Below, piece after piece: positions 23,923 through 24,792 of a stretch of DNA of 24,792 nt. This DNA is from Syntrophomonas sp. UBA5314 (lineage in GTDB: Bacteria > Bacillota > Syntrophomonadia > Syntrophomonadales > Syntrophomonadaceae): the NCBI GenBank assembly GCA_002410325.1, contig DHRK01000063.1:1-24792 (forward strand), in the 5' to 3' direction. The notes under the pieces were generated by a model that saw nothing but the letters and a program-made list of their open reading frames with translations, ran no database searches and was not told the origin of the DNA. The first letter of the stretch is position 1. The number at the start of each line of letters is the position of its first letter. The translations under genes and the position numbers were made by a program.

Positions 23923-24396
23923 ATGGAAAACCGGGCTTTTTATATTGATTATCATAAATGTGTGGGCTGCGGAACCTGTGAAATGGTCTGTTCCCTGGTC
24001 CATGAACAGGCATGTTCACCCGAGCTTTCGCGTATACGGGTGGTGCGTTATCGCAAGAAAGCTTACAATGTTCCCATTACCTGCGCGTTTTGCGAAAAGC
24101 CTCCCTGTGTTGATATCTGCCCGGTAGGGGCGGTAAAGAAGGGCGATTCGGGCGATGTTTACGTCCAAAGTGAAATGTGCATCGGCTGCCACCAGTGTTC
24201 TCTGGCCTGCCCGTTCGGCCATATGAATTTTAATTTCAATAAAGGGGTGGCCTTCAAATGCGACCGTTGCGGGGGCGACCCCCAGTGCGTAAAGTTCTGT
24301 TGGACCGGCGCTATTCAATATATTTTCCCCCAGGTAGGTTTGGACTTTAAGCGAACCGCCTTTTCCGACCAGATAGTTCGGGAACTCAAGGAGTAA
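23923..24396 (+). CDS. Second HycB-like polyferredoxin subunit (four [4Fe-4S])
   Basis: A 157-residue protein with four cysteine groups: CVGCGTCEMVC, CAFCEKPPCVDICP, CIGCHQCSLACP and CDRCGGDPQCVKFC. It is a diverged paralogue of the ferredoxin at 22137 and lacks that protein's charged tail. It starts at ATG 23923, 23 nt after the flavoprotein stop with GGGGG upstream, and is the last clear member of the operon. A second polyferredoxin could form a separate exit for electrons, for example to free ferredoxin, or replace the first with another partner. Confidence 0.87.
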   Translation: MENRAFYIDYHKCVGCGTCEMVCSLVHEQACSPELSRIRVVRYRKKAYNVPITCAFCEKPPCVDICPVGAVKKGDSGDVYVQSEMCIGCHQCSLACPFGHMNFNFNKGVAFKCDRCGGDPQCVKFCWTGAIQYIFPQVGLDFKRTAFSDQIVRELKE

Positions 24397-24476
24397 CCGG
24401 ATCCCTTAATCAATAAAGAAATGAATGCGGCAGCATGCTACTTTATCAAAGCTTTGGAAAATGGGGAGGGGTTCTT

Positions 24477-24602
24477 GTGGCTCAAATTACGAAAAGGGAG
24501 CATGCAGCCGGAGTGGGGAGTTGGCCTGTTAATTACCCGGAGTTTCATGATATCGGTCTGGATGAGAATAAAAGCATATCCGGCCGTTGCGATACTGAAT
24601 AG
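24477..24602 (+). CDS. Short unknown reading frame, possibly a truncated gene
   Basis: A 41-residue frame starting GTG 24477, 6 nt after a strong GGGGAGGG (24463-24470), encoding MAQITKREHAAGVGSWPVNY and a charged tail. I do not recognise it. Its TAG stop is 3 nt from the edge of the mobile-element copy at 24606, so it may be the remnant of a larger gene of the aldehyde oxidoreductase operon whose remainder was lost. It could equally be a genuine small gene. Another frame through the same bases has no ribosome site at its start. Confidence 0.35.
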   Translation: MAQITKREHAAGVGSWPVNYPEFHDIGLDENKSISGRCDTE

Positions 24603-24605
24603 GGA

Positions 24606-24792
24606 CTAGTACTCTGTTAACTCTAATTCTTGTATAAATCGTCGAGGAAAATTTTGGTAGGACAAGGCGGGCGGCTCCATGGCATCCTGCCACCGCCGCA
24701 TTAGCCCGTCCATGGGCGTCAAGGAATGATTAATACTGGACGTATTCCGATTGACGACAACGCCGTCATGCGAAAATTTAACCGACGATAAT
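24606..24792 (+). mobile_element. MITE-like element, left part, cut by window end
   Basis: It begins CTAGTACTCTGTTAACTCT, matching the left end of the 74-bp element at 19702, then continues into the core shared with 11177-11390 (reverse orientation) and bases 1-75. The hairpin arms are GCGGC (24671-24675), TGGCA (24680-24684), TGCCA (24688-24692) and GCCGC (24695-24699). The block CGATTGACGACAACG (24748-24762) is identical in the other long copies. The right end is outside the window. Confidence 0.78.

Noticed and set aside
24421..24609. 62-codon frame overlapping the 41-codon frame
   Set aside because: Its ATG has no ribosome site and the composition is unlike the neighbouring proteins; the GTG frame at 24477 fits the ribosome site better.

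Overview
The window looks like chromosomal DNA of an anaerobic, spore-forming Firmicute (Clostridia in the broad sense, possibly a Syntrophomonas- or Peptococcaceae-like lineage). Reasons: strong GGAGG-type ribosome sites with many TTG/GTG starts, the Gram-positive MurT/GatD pair, a YteA-like DksA protein, CotF-like coat proteins, a sesquarterpene-type synthase pair, and oxygen-sensitive Fe-S and tungsten enzymes. The genus is an inference. No rRNA, tRNA or CRISPR array was seen.

Layout. (1) 1-6940, plus strand, mostly envelope and spore functions: DUF5665-like membrane protein, TraR/DksA zinc-finger protein, GT4 glycosyltransferase, MurT and GatD (lipid II amidation), a trans-prenyl diphosphate synthase and a YtpB/DUF2600 large-terpene synthase. 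(2) 6942-10758: a GAF-LuxR regulator divergent from an 888-residue fusion of a non-acylating aldehyde dehydrogenase with an iron-type alcohol dehydrogenase. A 24-nt dyad sits just upstream of a good sigma-A-like promoter between them. (3) 10843-17378: a HesB/IscA-like protein, a mobile-element copy, a leader terminator, then a three-gene NuoE/NuoF/NuoG-like complex whose third subunit carries an inserted GltD-like flavin domain and a molybdopterin-family domain without a catalytic Cys/Sec. (4) 17549-18028: two small CotF-like coat proteins. (5) 18172-19608, minus strand: an orphan AgrC/SpoOB-type sensor kinase. (6) 20213-24396: a tungsten aldehyde oxidoreductase operon (AOR large subunit, HycB-like ferredoxin, FAD/NAD(P) oxidoreductase, second HycB-like ferredoxin) resembling AorABC.

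Taken together, regions 2, 3 and 6 look like an alcohol/aldehyde/acid redox hub. The fusion enzyme links alcohol, aldehyde and acid through NAD(P). The AOR operon could oxidise aldehydes or reduce acids. The NuoEFG/GltD complex could exchange electrons among NADH, NADPH and ferredoxin. That functional link is inferred from proximity.

Several intergenic gaps hold copies of one short non-autonomous mobile element (about 1-111, 4670-4732, 11177-11390, 19702-19775, 24606-end). It has CTAGT(A/G)(C/G)TCTGT-type ends, and its core folds into a hairpin whose two stems change in compensating pairs between copies.
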